Of a DNA stretch of 64,000 bases, positions 8,908-16,887 are shown piece after piece. Each line of letters starts with the position of its first letter. Positions within the stretch are counted from its first letter, which is position 1. A model generated the notes under the pieces. It was not told the origin of the DNA. It ran no database searches and saw nothing but the letters and a program-made list of their open reading frames with translations. Origin of the DNA: MnTg04 sp964568075 (lineage in GTDB: Bacteria > Pseudomonadota > Gammaproteobacteria > Steroidobacterales > MnTg04); contig CAZMOM010000003.1 in NCBI GenBank assembly GCA_964568075.1, forward strand, positions 62,001 through 126,000, read 5' to 3'. The position numbers and the translations under genes are program-made.

Positions 8908-10539
8908 TCAGTTCGCCTGATTGTTTTTGCTAAGGTACTGGCTGGGATGGCGATCCAAAACGTTGTCGCGGAAGTTTTCGATCTGCAGGCTGACCAGGTG
9001 TTTGCTGACGAAAAAATAGAGGGGAACGATGGGATAGTCGTCCAGCAATAGCCGTTCAGCCTGAGCAGTAAGCCGTGCCCGCAAACCGTCATCTTTTGAT
9101 CGAACGGCTTCGTCGAGCAGCCGGTCGTATTCCTCGCTTTGATAGGAAGGTAGATTTTGTGAATTCGAGGACCGAAAAATATCGGTAAAAGTACTTGCGC
9201 CGTTGTAATCGCCAAACCAGGCGAAACGCATGACCTGCCACGACTGCCGATCATCACGACTGGCAAGATAATATTTCCATTCCTTGGAGGCCAGGTTGAT
9301 TTCCGCACCGAGGACCGTCTGCCACATCGAACGTACCGCGAGCGCCACAGATGCATGGATGTCGCCAAGATCGTATGACAGCGTGATACGCAATGGGTTA
9401 TCAGAGCTGTATCCGGCAGCCCGATAAGCTCTTCTGGCCTCCTCTTCGCGAGCTTCGGCTGATAAAGACATCCACAAATACCTTTGTCCAATGTGGTCGG
9501 AAACCCCCGGCGGTACCAGTCCGTATGCCGCCAGTTCGCCGCGGCCGACCAGATCGACGATAGCCTGACGATTTATCGCCATTGAAAGCGCCTTGCGCAG
9601 GTTGCCGTCGGCAAACGTAGATTCGGTGAGGTCGTATGCCAGATAGTAGAGGGCCAGTCGCGGCGCGATCCTGAGTTCTGCAAGTCTTGATTCTCTTAAA
9701 CGAGAAATCTGTGTGGGCGGTACGGTCGCCGTGATATCGATTTCCCCGGCGCGATATCGATTGAGTTCAGCCTGGGGGTCTACTATCGGTAGATACTCGA
9801 CAAACTCGATAGCCACTTTTTCCGCTTCCCGATAATACGAATTGCGGCGCAAAACGATACGATCAAGCAACCGCCACTCCACCAGCGTGTATGCTCCGTT
9901 ACCGATAAAGTTATCGGGGTTACTGAAACGGTCTTCTGCGAGCGACTTATCGATATCGCCGATAAATGGATAGGCGATGGGCATCGTGAGTATGGACAGA
10001 AAATGTGGCGCAGGTCGTTCGAGTTCCAGGCTCAGAGTCAGATCATCTTCGGCGCGAACTCCCAATGCCGTCACCGGCAATTCACCTGCGATGACTGCCT
10101 CTGCGTTAAGTAAAGGCGTCAGGAAGAATCCGTAAGGCGATGCGGTCGCCGGTGTCGCTCCACGGCGAATGCCGGCGACGAAGTGATCGGCGGTCATGGG
10201 TTCGCCATTGGACCAGCGCGCGTCCGGACGCAGGAAAAATCTGTATTTTCGACCGTCTTCGCTTATTTCCCAGCTTTCAGCGGCGCCGGGTATCAGCGAA
10301 CCGTCCTCCGCTTCCGCCACCAGTCCCTCGTAGAGGTCGAACAGGACGTTGAAGGCGTGTACGTCGTCCGCGCGTGACGGATCCAGGGTTTGCGGTTCCC
10401 CGCCATTTCCACGAATCAATGACGCAGCGTCTTTGCGGGACGATGAAGCCGCCTGATTTTCAGGGGAACGCTCGCAGCCTGCGCACAGGAGCAACAAAGA
10501 AGCCGATATCGCGATCGTGAGGAAAAATCGATGACTCAT
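8908..10539 (-). CDS. OppA-like peptide-binding lipoprotein
   Basis: A 543-residue extracytoplasmic solute-binding protein of ABC family 5, which captures oligopeptides. A signal peptide ends in a lipobox-like LCAGC with the lipidated cysteine at residue 22. GNGGEPQTLDPSRADD and the long SBP_bac_5 body (for example EPMTADHFVAGIRR and NGAYTLVEW) fit OppA/MppA. I chose the ATG at 10539 because it places the signal peptide at the N-terminus; the frame stays open for 22 more codons upstream. No permease or ATPase gene is adjacent, so it must share a transporter encoded elsewhere or act in cell-wall peptide recycling. Confidence 0.9.
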   Translation of the reverse strand: MSHRFFLTIAISASLLLLCAGCERSPENQAASSSRKDAASLIRGNGGEPQTLDPSRADDVHAFNVLFDLYEGLVAEAEDGSLIPGAAESWEISEDGRKYRFFLRPDARWSNGEPMTADHFVAGIRRGATPATASPYGFFLTPLLNAEAVIAGELPVTALGVRAEDDLTLSLELERPAPHFLSILTMPIAYPFIGDIDKSLAEDRFSNPDNFIGNGAYTLVEWRLLDRIVLRRNSYYREAEKVAIEFVEYLPIVDPQAELNRYRAGEIDITATVPPTQISRLRESRLAELRIAPRLALYYLAYDLTESTFADGNLRKALSMAINRQAIVDLVGRGELAAYGLVPPGVSDHIGQRYLWMSLSAEAREEEARRAYRAAGYSSDNPLRITLSYDLGDIHASVALAVRSMWQTVLGAEINLASKEWKYYLASRDDRQSWQVMRFAWFGDYNGASTFTDIFRSSNSQNLPSYQSEEYDRLLDEAVRSKDDGLRARLTAQAERLLLDDYPIVPLYFFVSKHLVSLQIENFRDNVLDRHPSQYLSKNNQAN

Positions 10540-10691
10540 GATCCATATCTTTCCACAGCGCTGGGGGGCAAGCGAGGGTTTAACGACCTGAGATTCCTGG
10601 AACACAATGCAAACATCGAACTCTGCGTACGCTATTTACCAATAATCGCTGACACCATTAGCTAATTAACGGCAGCGGGATCGATCGACAC

Positions 10692-10731
10692 TTGACATGT
10701 TCTACAATTGGGGTTAAAGTACCCAATAATG
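10692..10731 (+). promoter_or_regulatory. Promoter with overlapping palindrome, possibly giving a leaderless mRNA
   Basis: A perfect -35 TTGACA (10692-10697) is followed after 17 bases by a -10-like TAAAGT (10715-10720). The ATG at 10729 would then lie almost at the transcription start. An inverted repeat ATTGGG-N9-CCCAAT (10707-10727) covers the -10 region and could be an operator for the HTH-like protein encoded just downstream. Confidence 0.45.
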
Positions 10732-11556
10732 AATATAGATGTGAAATCCCTAATTCGCGATGCCTGCCAGTTATTGCTCCGTCCCATCGTGTCGGTGGTG
10801 CTGAAATGCGGCATGACCTGGAAAGAGTTCGCAAACCTGTCGAAATCTGTTTTTGTTGCTGTCGCCTCCGAGGAATATGGGCTCAAGGGGCGGCCGACCA
10901 ATATTTCACGCATGTCGATCCTGACCGGTATGAGCCGAAAAGAGGTCAAGCGGCAACGGGAACTGCTTACGGCAGAAAAGCCGGAGATACCGGTAAAGAC
11001 AACCGATGCGACTCGCGTCCTGTCAGGCTGGCACCAGGATCAGGAGTATCTGAATGGAGACAGGCAGCCAATAGCGTTGCCTGAAACCGGCCCGGAACCG
11101 AGTTTTACCGGCTTGTTTGCCCGCTATGGCGGCGATACGCCGCAACAGACGATGCTCAAGGAATTACTCAACACGAACAGCGTTGAAAAAGACGCAGCGG
11201 GGCGGTTGGTCGTCAGGAGTCGCTATTACATGCCGACAACGATGAGCGAGGGCCATATTCAATTTTTTGGCACCAATCTTTTTGACCATGCTCAAACCTT
11301 GAATGCGAATCTCGCCGCCACAGCTAATGGCGGGAAGCGATTTGAAGGGTTTGCGATCGATGACCGTATTGACCCGGATGCGGCCGATGATTTCAAAAAA
11401 TTTGTTGATCGGCGTGGCCAACAGTTTCTGGAAGAGGTGGATGATTGGCTGGACGATCATCGCGCCGACAGTTCGAATAAATCATCTATTCCCATAAGAC
11501 TGGGTGTAGGTCTATATGCCATCGATGGCTCATTACCCCGAGGAAAATCGTCATGA
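10729..11556 (+). CDS. DUF6502 family protein
   Basis: A 275-residue cytoplasmic protein matching DUF6502. The N-terminal 95 residues contain the most conserved part: CQLLLRPIVSVVLKCGMTWKEF, then a helix-turn-helix-like stretch (GRPTNISRMSILTGMSRKEVKRQR, given here in outline) that looks able to bind DNA. The C-terminal half has no known motif. A TTG codon seven codons upstream is possible, but the ATG at 10729 has a strong promoter immediately upstream. Its stop overlaps the start of the DUF5666 lipoprotein gene by four bases, so the two are coupled. Function unknown; a regulator of its partner gene is plausible. Confidence 0.8.
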   Translation: MNIDVKSLIRDACQLLLRPIVSVVLKCGMTWKEFANLSKSVFVAVASEEYGLKGRPTNISRMSILTGMSRKEVKRQRELLTAEKPEIPVKTTDATRVLSGWHQDQEYLNGDRQPIALPETGPEPSFTGLFARYGGDTPQQTMLKELLNTNSVEKDAAGRLVVRSRYYMPTTMSEGHIQFFGTNLFDHAQTLNANLAATANGGKRFEGFAIDDRIDPDAADDFKKFVDRRGQQFLEEVDDWLDDHRADSSNKSSIPIRLGVGLYAIDGSLPRGKSS

Positions 11557-13007
11557 AGATACTATTAAAACTATCTCTGCTTGTTGCCCTGGCAGCCGTT
11601 AATGGTTGCGGTGGCAGCGATAGCCCGCCACCCTCTCAGCCGCCGCCAGATTCAGGGATAGGCCGCACAGGCGTTTCCCTGGGAACGATCACAACCTTCG
11701 GCAGCGTGGTGGTCAATGGCGTACATTACGAGACCTCAACGGCATCCTTCACAATTGACGATTCTCCCGGTAGTCAGAGTGATCTGGACGTCGGCGATGT
11801 TGTCTTCATAAGCGGAACGAGTGACGATGATTTCACTACGGGCTCAGCCGATAGCGTCAGCTTTGACGACAATGTCGAGGGTCCGGTACAAAGCATCGAT
11901 CTGACGCTGGGGCAACTGGTAGTCCTCGGACAGACGGTGATCGTTGGCCCCGATACCTCGTTTGACGATAGCATCAGCCCGGCATCGCTAAGCGGGCTGG
12001 CGGTGGGTGACATTGTCGAGGTCAGTGGTTTTGTGAACGCCAACGGCGACATCGCCGCGACCCGCATTGAGCTCAAACCGGCCGGTTTGCAATTTGAAGT
12101 ACACGGCATCGTCAGCGGCCTGGATACCAGCACGTTGAAATTCTCGATCAACGCACTCGTCGTCGATTACAGTGCGGCAACCCTGGATGACTTCCCCGGC
12201 GGTATGATTTCAGACGGTGATTTCGTCGAGGCGAAAGGGAATACGCTTTCAGGAACAGGCGAGCTGCAAGCCTCGAGAGTCGAATTCGAGACACTGGGTA
12301 TCGCGGGCGCTCCCGACGCACATGTAGAAGTTGAGGGCTTGATTACTCGCTTCGTTTCCGCACAGGACTTCGATGTTGCCGGCATCCCGGTCAGCACTGA
12401 CGCCACTACGATTTTCACCGGCGGCGTGGCCGGAGACCTGGGCCTCAATATCAAGGTAGAGGTTGAAGGGACTCTGGACGCCAACAGCAACGTGATACTC
12501 GCCGACGAGGTCGATATCCGGCGCGCCAAGATTATTCGCGTGACGGCGCTCGTCGATTCAGTCGATAGCGCTGGCAACTCGCTCGTCATGTTGGGCATCA
12601 CATTCAATGTGGATAGCCTGACGCGTTTCGAGGACAAGAGGGACCCCAAAGTCGAACCACTGGGCATAGGCGATCTGAACAGCGGCGATTACCTGGAGAT
12701 TCGCGGAACCGAGACGCCGGCGGGCAGCCGTGAAATTCTGGCTGGAATCCTGGAGCGCGAAGAATTGGATACCGAAACGATTCTGCAGGGTTTTGTTACC
12801 GCGGCCAGCGATCCGACCGTAACTGTCCTCGGGGTCACCATCGAAACCAGCGGCACGACCCAGTTTCTGGATACGGACGGCAGTGTCCTTTCGTCAGCGG
12901 TATTCTTCATGCGCGTCCAGCCGGGCTCGCTGATCAAGGCAAAAGGCGTCGAGTCGTCGGTTACGACGATTACAGCCAGCGAGGTTTCATTCAAGCTGGA
13001 GATCTGA
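11553..13007 (+). CDS. DUF5666 repeat lipoprotein
   Basis: A 484-residue exported lipoprotein. The signal peptide ends at C19 (VNGC), followed by a Gly/Ser/Pro-rich linker. The rest is built of repeated all-beta DUF5666 modules of about 70-75 residues, recognisable from phrases such as LDVGDVVFISG, LAVGDIVEVSG, ISDGDFVEAKG and LNSGDYLEIRG; I count about six. These OB-like modules are probably displayed in the periplasm or on the outer membrane. No catalytic residues are evident. Translationally coupled to the DUF6502 gene. Confidence 0.85.
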   Translation: MKILLKLSLLVALAAVNGCGGSDSPPPSQPPPDSGIGRTGVSLGTITTFGSVVVNGVHYETSTASFTIDDSPGSQSDLDVGDVVFISGTSDDDFTTGSADSVSFDDNVEGPVQSIDLTLGQLVVLGQTVIVGPDTSFDDSISPASLSGLAVGDIVEVSGFVNANGDIAATRIELKPAGLQFEVHGIVSGLDTSTLKFSINALVVDYSAATLDDFPGGMISDGDFVEAKGNTLSGTGELQASRVEFETLGIAGAPDAHVEVEGLITRFVSAQDFDVAGIPVSTDATTIFTGGVAGDLGLNIKVEVEGTLDANSNVILADEVDIRRAKIIRVTALVDSVDSAGNSLVMLGITFNVDSLTRFEDKRDPKVEPLGIGDLNSGDYLEIRGTETPAGSREILAGILEREELDTETILQGFVTAASDPTVTVLGVTIETSGTTQFLDTDGSVLSSAVFFMRVQPGSLIKAKGVESSVTTITASEVSFKLEI

Positions 13008-13046
13008 TCTGCAGCGACAATGAACGCTAGCGGCGCCGGTTTCGGC

Positions 13047-13250
13047 GAAAAGGTACCAGGGTCATTGCGATCGAGAAACGCGGGCAGCGGTTTACCCCTT
13101 GATTCTCGATGCGATGACCCTGGCCACGGCCGGTCGAATTTTCGATTGTCCGGTTAAAAATATTCGTGGCTGGTGGGCCTGGGGATTTGCCACATCTATT
13201 TTCTGGTGGGTTTGCCTAATTCGCTGATGCTGCACTGTTCCTTCCGCTGA
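13047..13250. pseudogene. Scrambled relic of an ndh 3' end
   Basis: Three pieces resemble the 3' part of the intact ndh gene. Bases 13128-13250 (plus strand) match the segment at about 8660-8775, including GGTGGG, TCTATTTTCTGGT and TTCGCTGATG-like blocks, but two single-base losses and an in-frame stop destroy the frame. Bases 13048-13071 (plus) and 13095-13128 (minus) both match the segment encoding VARVIASRI (about 8564-8600), so the same piece occurs in opposite orientations. It is non-functional and evidence of a former second copy. Confidence 0.7.
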
Positions 13251-13384
13251 GGCCGGTCCAGGGTGTCCCCGTCCGGGCTCGAGAGGAGTTTCTGCCATAG
13301 GTTGATCATTTCCTGCCTGGTAGATGCGCAACCAAAGCAGCTCGGATTCTTCAGGGCATCGACGATACAGTCGCTGGTTAACAA
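13196..13384 (-). CDS. Small hypothetical ORF after carbonic anhydrase
   Basis: A possible 62-residue product starting at a TTG that overlaps the last codons of the carbonic anhydrase gene. It has a Cys pair (CFGC) and an amphipathic stretch, but no recognised family. Its second half lies over the ndh relic, so that part at least was recently something else. I list it because the CFGCASTRQEMINLW segment looks protein-like; it may be chance. Confidence 0.2.
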   Translation of the reverse strand: MLTSDCIVDALKNPSCFGCASTRQEMINLWQKLLSSPDGDTLDRPQRKEQCSISELGKPTRK

Positions 13385-14004
13385 TCCTCCACACCATCGA
13401 AGAACTCGACCACGCCAGTCTCAACCGAATACTCGGCGCCGACGACAAGTAGTTCCTCGTTTTGGACGAGTTGCTCCAGAAACTCGGAACCATGTCGCAG
13501 ATGATTTGCAGAAGCGCAGACGTTGGCCCGAATCGCGTGCTGCACGAGCGAATCTTCGTCGTGATTTGGCTCGGTTCTCAGCAACTCCGCGACCGCAGGT
13601 CGGATACGGGCGACGATGGAATGTAGGTTACGCGACTTGTTTTCCGTCGGCTGGCGAAGTTCTTCCAGGGTTGCCTGAACAGCTCCACATTGTGAATGCC
13701 CCAAAATCACTATAAGTGGGGTGCCGAATTGCAGCGCGGCGAACTCGACACTGCCAACTTGTGACGGCGCTACGATATTTCCGGCAACACGGATGACAAA
13801 AAGGTCACCGAACCCTTGGTCGAATACTATTTCCGTCGGCACCCGCGAGTCTGAGCAACCGAGGATGATCGCGAAGGGCGCCTGCTCCTTCGCCATCGCG
13901 ACTCGCCGCGAATGGCTCAGGTGTGTGTCGCGTCTGCACGTGCCCGATACGAATCGGCGGTTCCCTTCTCGAAGACATTCGAGTGCTTCTTGTGCCGATA
14001 TCAT
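13378..14004 (-). CDS. Beta-class carbonic anhydrase
   Basis: A 208-residue cytoplasmic zinc enzyme interconverting CO2 and bicarbonate. The zinc ligands C50, H103 and C106 are present, with the D52/R54 pair in GCSDSRVPTE and the GHSQCGAV motif. Length is usual for a bacterial beta enzyme. It lies 46 bases after nhaD on the same strand, so it probably belongs to a regulator/nhaD/carbonic anhydrase operon that links proton, sodium and bicarbonate balance. Confidence 0.93.
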   Translation of the reverse strand: MISAQEALECLREGNRRFVSGTCRRDTHLSHSRRVAMAKEQAPFAIILGCSDSRVPTEIVFDQGFGDLFVIRVAGNIVAPSQVGSVEFAALQFGTPLIVILGHSQCGAVQATLEELRQPTENKSRNLHSIVARIRPAVAELLRTEPNHDEDSLVQHAIRANVCASANHLRHGSEFLEQLVQNEELLVVGAEYSVETGVVEFFDGVEDC

Positions 14005-14050
14005 CGCATTGTCGATCCTTGTTTGGCTAATGGGGCAGTTAAGCAGGGCT

Positions 14051-15520
14051 CTAATTCACCGTAACCCCGACGAATCGATCGTTGATCAACAAATGCACCC
14101 AAACGCTGAGCGCGTACCCGAGCAAAATGGCGGGCGCCCACTTCAGGTGGCCAAAGAAAGTGTATATGCCGCGGGCCTGACCCATGAGCGCCACGCCGGC
14201 GGCGGAACCGATCGATAACATGCTGCCGCCAACGCCGGCCGTCAGTGTGACCAGCAGCCACTGGTTGAGATCCATCACGGGATTCATCTGCAGCACTGCA
14301 ACCATTACCGGAATATTGTCAACGATTGCGGAGAAGAAGCCGACCAGGACGTTAGCCGTAGTCGGGCCGAGTTCCAGGTACATATACTGTGATACGAGGT
14401 CCAGATAACCGATAAAGCCCAGCCCGCCGACGCACATGATGACGCCAAAGAAAAACATCAGCGTATCCCACTCCGCCCGTGCGAGTTCCCGATAGCTGTC
14501 GAATGCCTGAATATCGCCTATGACGCCATAGCCGGCTTGATCGGTCGTTGCCGGAACATGCGTTATTTTCAGGTAGTAGCCGAACACCTTTAGATAGCCG
14601 AGACCCAACATCATGCCGAGGAATGGCGGCAGATGCAGGAAATTATGGAACGAGACTGCAGTGGCAATCGTACATGCGAAGAGGAACATGATGGTTTTCG
14701 CGCCGCGCTTCATCACGACAGCGCCTGAATCACCGATCTCTGGCACCTCGCGCGGAACGGCGAAAGACATGATCGCCGCTGGCACGAGATAGTTCACGAC
14801 GGATGGTATGGCGAGTGCAAAAAACGCCTGGAATTCGACCAGCCCGCTTTGCCATACCATCAACGTCGTAATATCACCGAACGGGCTGAACGCTCCCCCG
14901 GCGTTAGCAGCTATCACGATATTGATACAGCTCAGCGCGGAAAAGCGCCGATTGTTTTTGCCGACGGCGAGGGCGACAGCACACATCACCAGGGCGGCCG
15001 TCAGGTTGTCGATTATTGGCGACAGAAAGAAAGTGATTATTCCTGTGGTCCAGAACAAGCGCCGGTACCCGTACCGTTGATTAACCAACCAGGCGCGCAG
15101 TGCTTCAAATATGTTGCGTTCGCTCATCGCGTTGACGTAGGTCATCGCGACCAGCAAGAACAAGAACAATTCCGTAAATTCAATCAGGAATACCCTCACG
15201 GCCGCTTCGGCCGCATGGTTCAGGTTGTGACTCGCGTACTCATAACCGATCAGCGCCCAGATAATTCCTGCGGCGAGCAATACCGGTTTGGATTTTCTCA
15301 GGTGGGTGAATTCCTCAAGCACGACGAGAACATACGCTGCAGCAAACAATATCAGCGCAATGATTCCGACCCAGTTCTCCACCAGGTCCAGGGTGCCAGC
15401 TCCCGCCGCCAAGACAGTGCCAGGCAGGCACGCACACGAAAGACCCAACAGCAGTAGAACAATAGACCGCGAGGAACCGACAGCACGAACATGACCGGCA
15501 AATTTGGCGGGCCCTGTCAT
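14051..15520 (-). CDS. nhaD: NhaD-type Na+/H+ antiporter
   Basis: A 489-residue polytopic protein with a leading hydrophobic segment (about 19-38) and about 12 further membrane segments. NhaD/ion-transporter features include SPIIDNLTAALVMC, GGAFSPFGDITTLMVWQ and FSAIVDNIPVMVAV, with the paired Asp residues expected at the ion site. It expels Na+ (or Li+) in exchange for protons and is typical of marine or alkali-tolerant bacteria. Its start overlaps the stop of the upstream winged-helix gene by four bases. Carbonic anhydrase follows. Confidence 0.92.
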   Translation of the reverse strand: MTGPAKFAGHVRAVGSSRSIVLLLLGLSCACLPGTVLAAGAGTLDLVENWVGIIALILFAAAYVLVVLEEFTHLRKSKPVLLAAGIIWALIGYEYASHNLNHAAEAAVRVFLIEFTELFLFLLVAMTYVNAMSERNIFEALRAWLVNQRYGYRRLFWTTGIITFFLSPIIDNLTAALVMCAVALAVGKNNRRFSALSCINIVIAANAGGAFSPFGDITTLMVWQSGLVEFQAFFALAIPSVVNYLVPAAIMSFAVPREVPEIGDSGAVVMKRGAKTIMFLFACTIATAVSFHNFLHLPPFLGMMLGLGYLKVFGYYLKITHVPATTDQAGYGVIGDIQAFDSYRELARAEWDTLMFFFGVIMCVGGLGFIGYLDLVSQYMYLELGPTTANVLVGFFSAIVDNIPVMVAVLQMNPVMDLNQWLLVTLTAGVGGSMLSIGSAAGVALMGQARGIYTFFGHLKWAPAILLGYALSVWVHLLINDRFVGVTVN

Positions 15521-15861
15521 TTCGATTTCCTTTTGTGGTCCGGCGAATGAACAGGTTTGCGCCTTTTGGATTTTGGTCTTTCAAGGACCAGCGACAACAA
15601 GGATCCGATGCTGCAGTGGGATTCCAAAGGGTGCCGAAGAAGTTGTTCCTCGTGAATTACGTAACGATTACGGCGACCTTCTTTATGTCGAGTGAGGATG
15701 CCCGCATCCTCAAGATGCGCGACAATTCTCATGGCAGCACGCTCAGTGATACCAACTCTGCTCGCGACATCCCGCATCCGGGCACGCGGATCCTCTGCCA
15801 GGCAGATTAGCGTATGCGCGTGGTTACTCAGGAAATTCCACGTAGGGGAGGGGGCGCTCAT
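15517..15861 (-). CDS. Winged-helix transcriptional regulator of the nhaD operon
   Basis: A 114-residue protein with a MarR/HTH_24-type winged helix (about residues 14-72: HAHTLICLAEDPRARMRDVA, then GITERAAMRIVAHLEDAGIL and RHKEGRRNRYVI). The C-terminal tail is very basic. I chose the ATG at 15861, which starts MSAPSP. It is translationally coupled to nhaD (ATGA overlap). A 22-bp palindrome 34 bases upstream of its start is the obvious operator, suggesting autoregulation. Confidence 0.8.
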   Translation of the reverse strand: MSAPSPTWNFLSNHAHTLICLAEDPRARMRDVASRVGITERAAMRIVAHLEDAGILTRHKEGRRNRYVIHEEQLLRHPLESHCSIGSLLSLVLERPKSKRRKPVHSPDHKRKSK

Positions 15862-15894
15862 TTTTAAGTACCGCACGAAAATAGAGAAATCTAA

Positions 15895-15916
15895 AGCATG
15901 ATATATTAATCATGCT
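15895..15916. promoter_or_regulatory. 22-bp palindrome, candidate operator of the nhaD operon
   Basis: AGCATGAT, six A/T bases and ATCATGCT form perfect 8-bp arms around an AT-only centre. It is 34 bases upstream of the regulator start and the only strong dyad in this 260-bp gap. Size and position fit a dimeric winged-helix repressor. Confidence 0.6.
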
Positions 15917-16121
15917 ATTACGGTCAATAGAGGCTTTGCCGTGGCCTTGAGCCAATGAGAACCGTGTAATTCCAAGCTGGCAATCTGTCAGAGCCTGCAA
16001 TGGACAGAGTCAATTCGCGGGACGCCTGTGACGCATTCTCCCGTTGTTCGCTTGCGGTCAAAAGCGGACGTGTGTGGCACAATCCCGCGAACATGGGATC
16101 ACATCTGACAAAGGCATACAC

Positions 16122-16859
16122 ATGACCATGCATTTGAGCGACTACAAGGTCCTGACTTTCGACTGCTATGGAACGCTAATCGACTGGGAGGCTGGTATCT
16201 GGGATGCGCTCCAGCCACTGCTCATGGCGAACAGGTGTAGCGATATCACGCGTGGGAATGCGCTGGAGGCCTACGCGACTCTCGAGAATCAGCAAGAGAC
16301 CGCAACGCCAGAGATGCTGTATACGGATCTGCTCACAGGCGTTCACAGAGCGCTTGCCGAAAAATTCGACTTGCAAACGACCGGGCAGCTCGACGCAGAC
16401 TTCGGCCGTTCTCTGCCGCACTGGCCGGCATTTCCGGATACTGCAGATTCATTGCGGTACCTGAAGACTCGTTATAGGTTGGTGATCCTGTCAAATGTCA
16501 GTCGGGAAGGCTTCGCTGCCTCGAACCGCAAGCTGGGCGTCGAATTCGACGCCATTTACACGGCGGAAGATATCGGTTCCTACAAACCTTCGTCAGCGAA
16601 TTTTGACTACCTATTCGAACGACTGAGCCAGGATCGCGGATTGGCGAAATCAGACATTCTCCACACGGCTCAAAGCCTCTTTCACGATCATGTTCCCGCC
16701 AGGTCTTTCGGGCTTGCCAACGCGTGGATCGATCGGCAGCGCCTGTCGGAATCCGGAGACTGGGGAGCAACCGCCCAGGTGGACGAACGACCAGAAATCG
16801 ATTTTTTGTTTTTTTCGATGGGGGAGTTGGCTGACGCAGTAAGGGCCGAGCGAGCTTGA
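16122..16859 (+). CDS. HAD-superfamily type II haloacid dehalogenase-like hydrolase
   Basis: A 245-residue cytoplasmic hydrolase. The nucleophile motif FDCYGTLIDWE (D14) is typical of (S)-2-haloacid dehalogenases. Motif II Ser is in ILSNVSREG, and motif III Lys in EDIGSYKPSSANFDY. The substrate may be a haloacid or a phosphate ester; sequence alone cannot decide. I chose the ATG at 16122; an ATG two codons later is also possible. Convergent with the Kef-type gene. Confidence 0.87.
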   Translation: MTMHLSDYKVLTFDCYGTLIDWEAGIWDALQPLLMANRCSDITRGNALEAYATLENQQETATPEMLYTDLLTGVHRALAEKFDLQTTGQLDADFGRSLPHWPAFPDTADSLRYLKTRYRLVILSNVSREGFAASNRKLGVEFDAIYTAEDIGSYKPSSANFDYLFERLSQDRGLAKSDILHTAQSLFHDHVPARSFGLANAWIDRQRLSESGDWGATAQVDERPEIDFLFFSMGELADAVRAERA

Positions 16860-16887
16860 GTTAGCAACCCGGCTGCCAACCGGGCTG

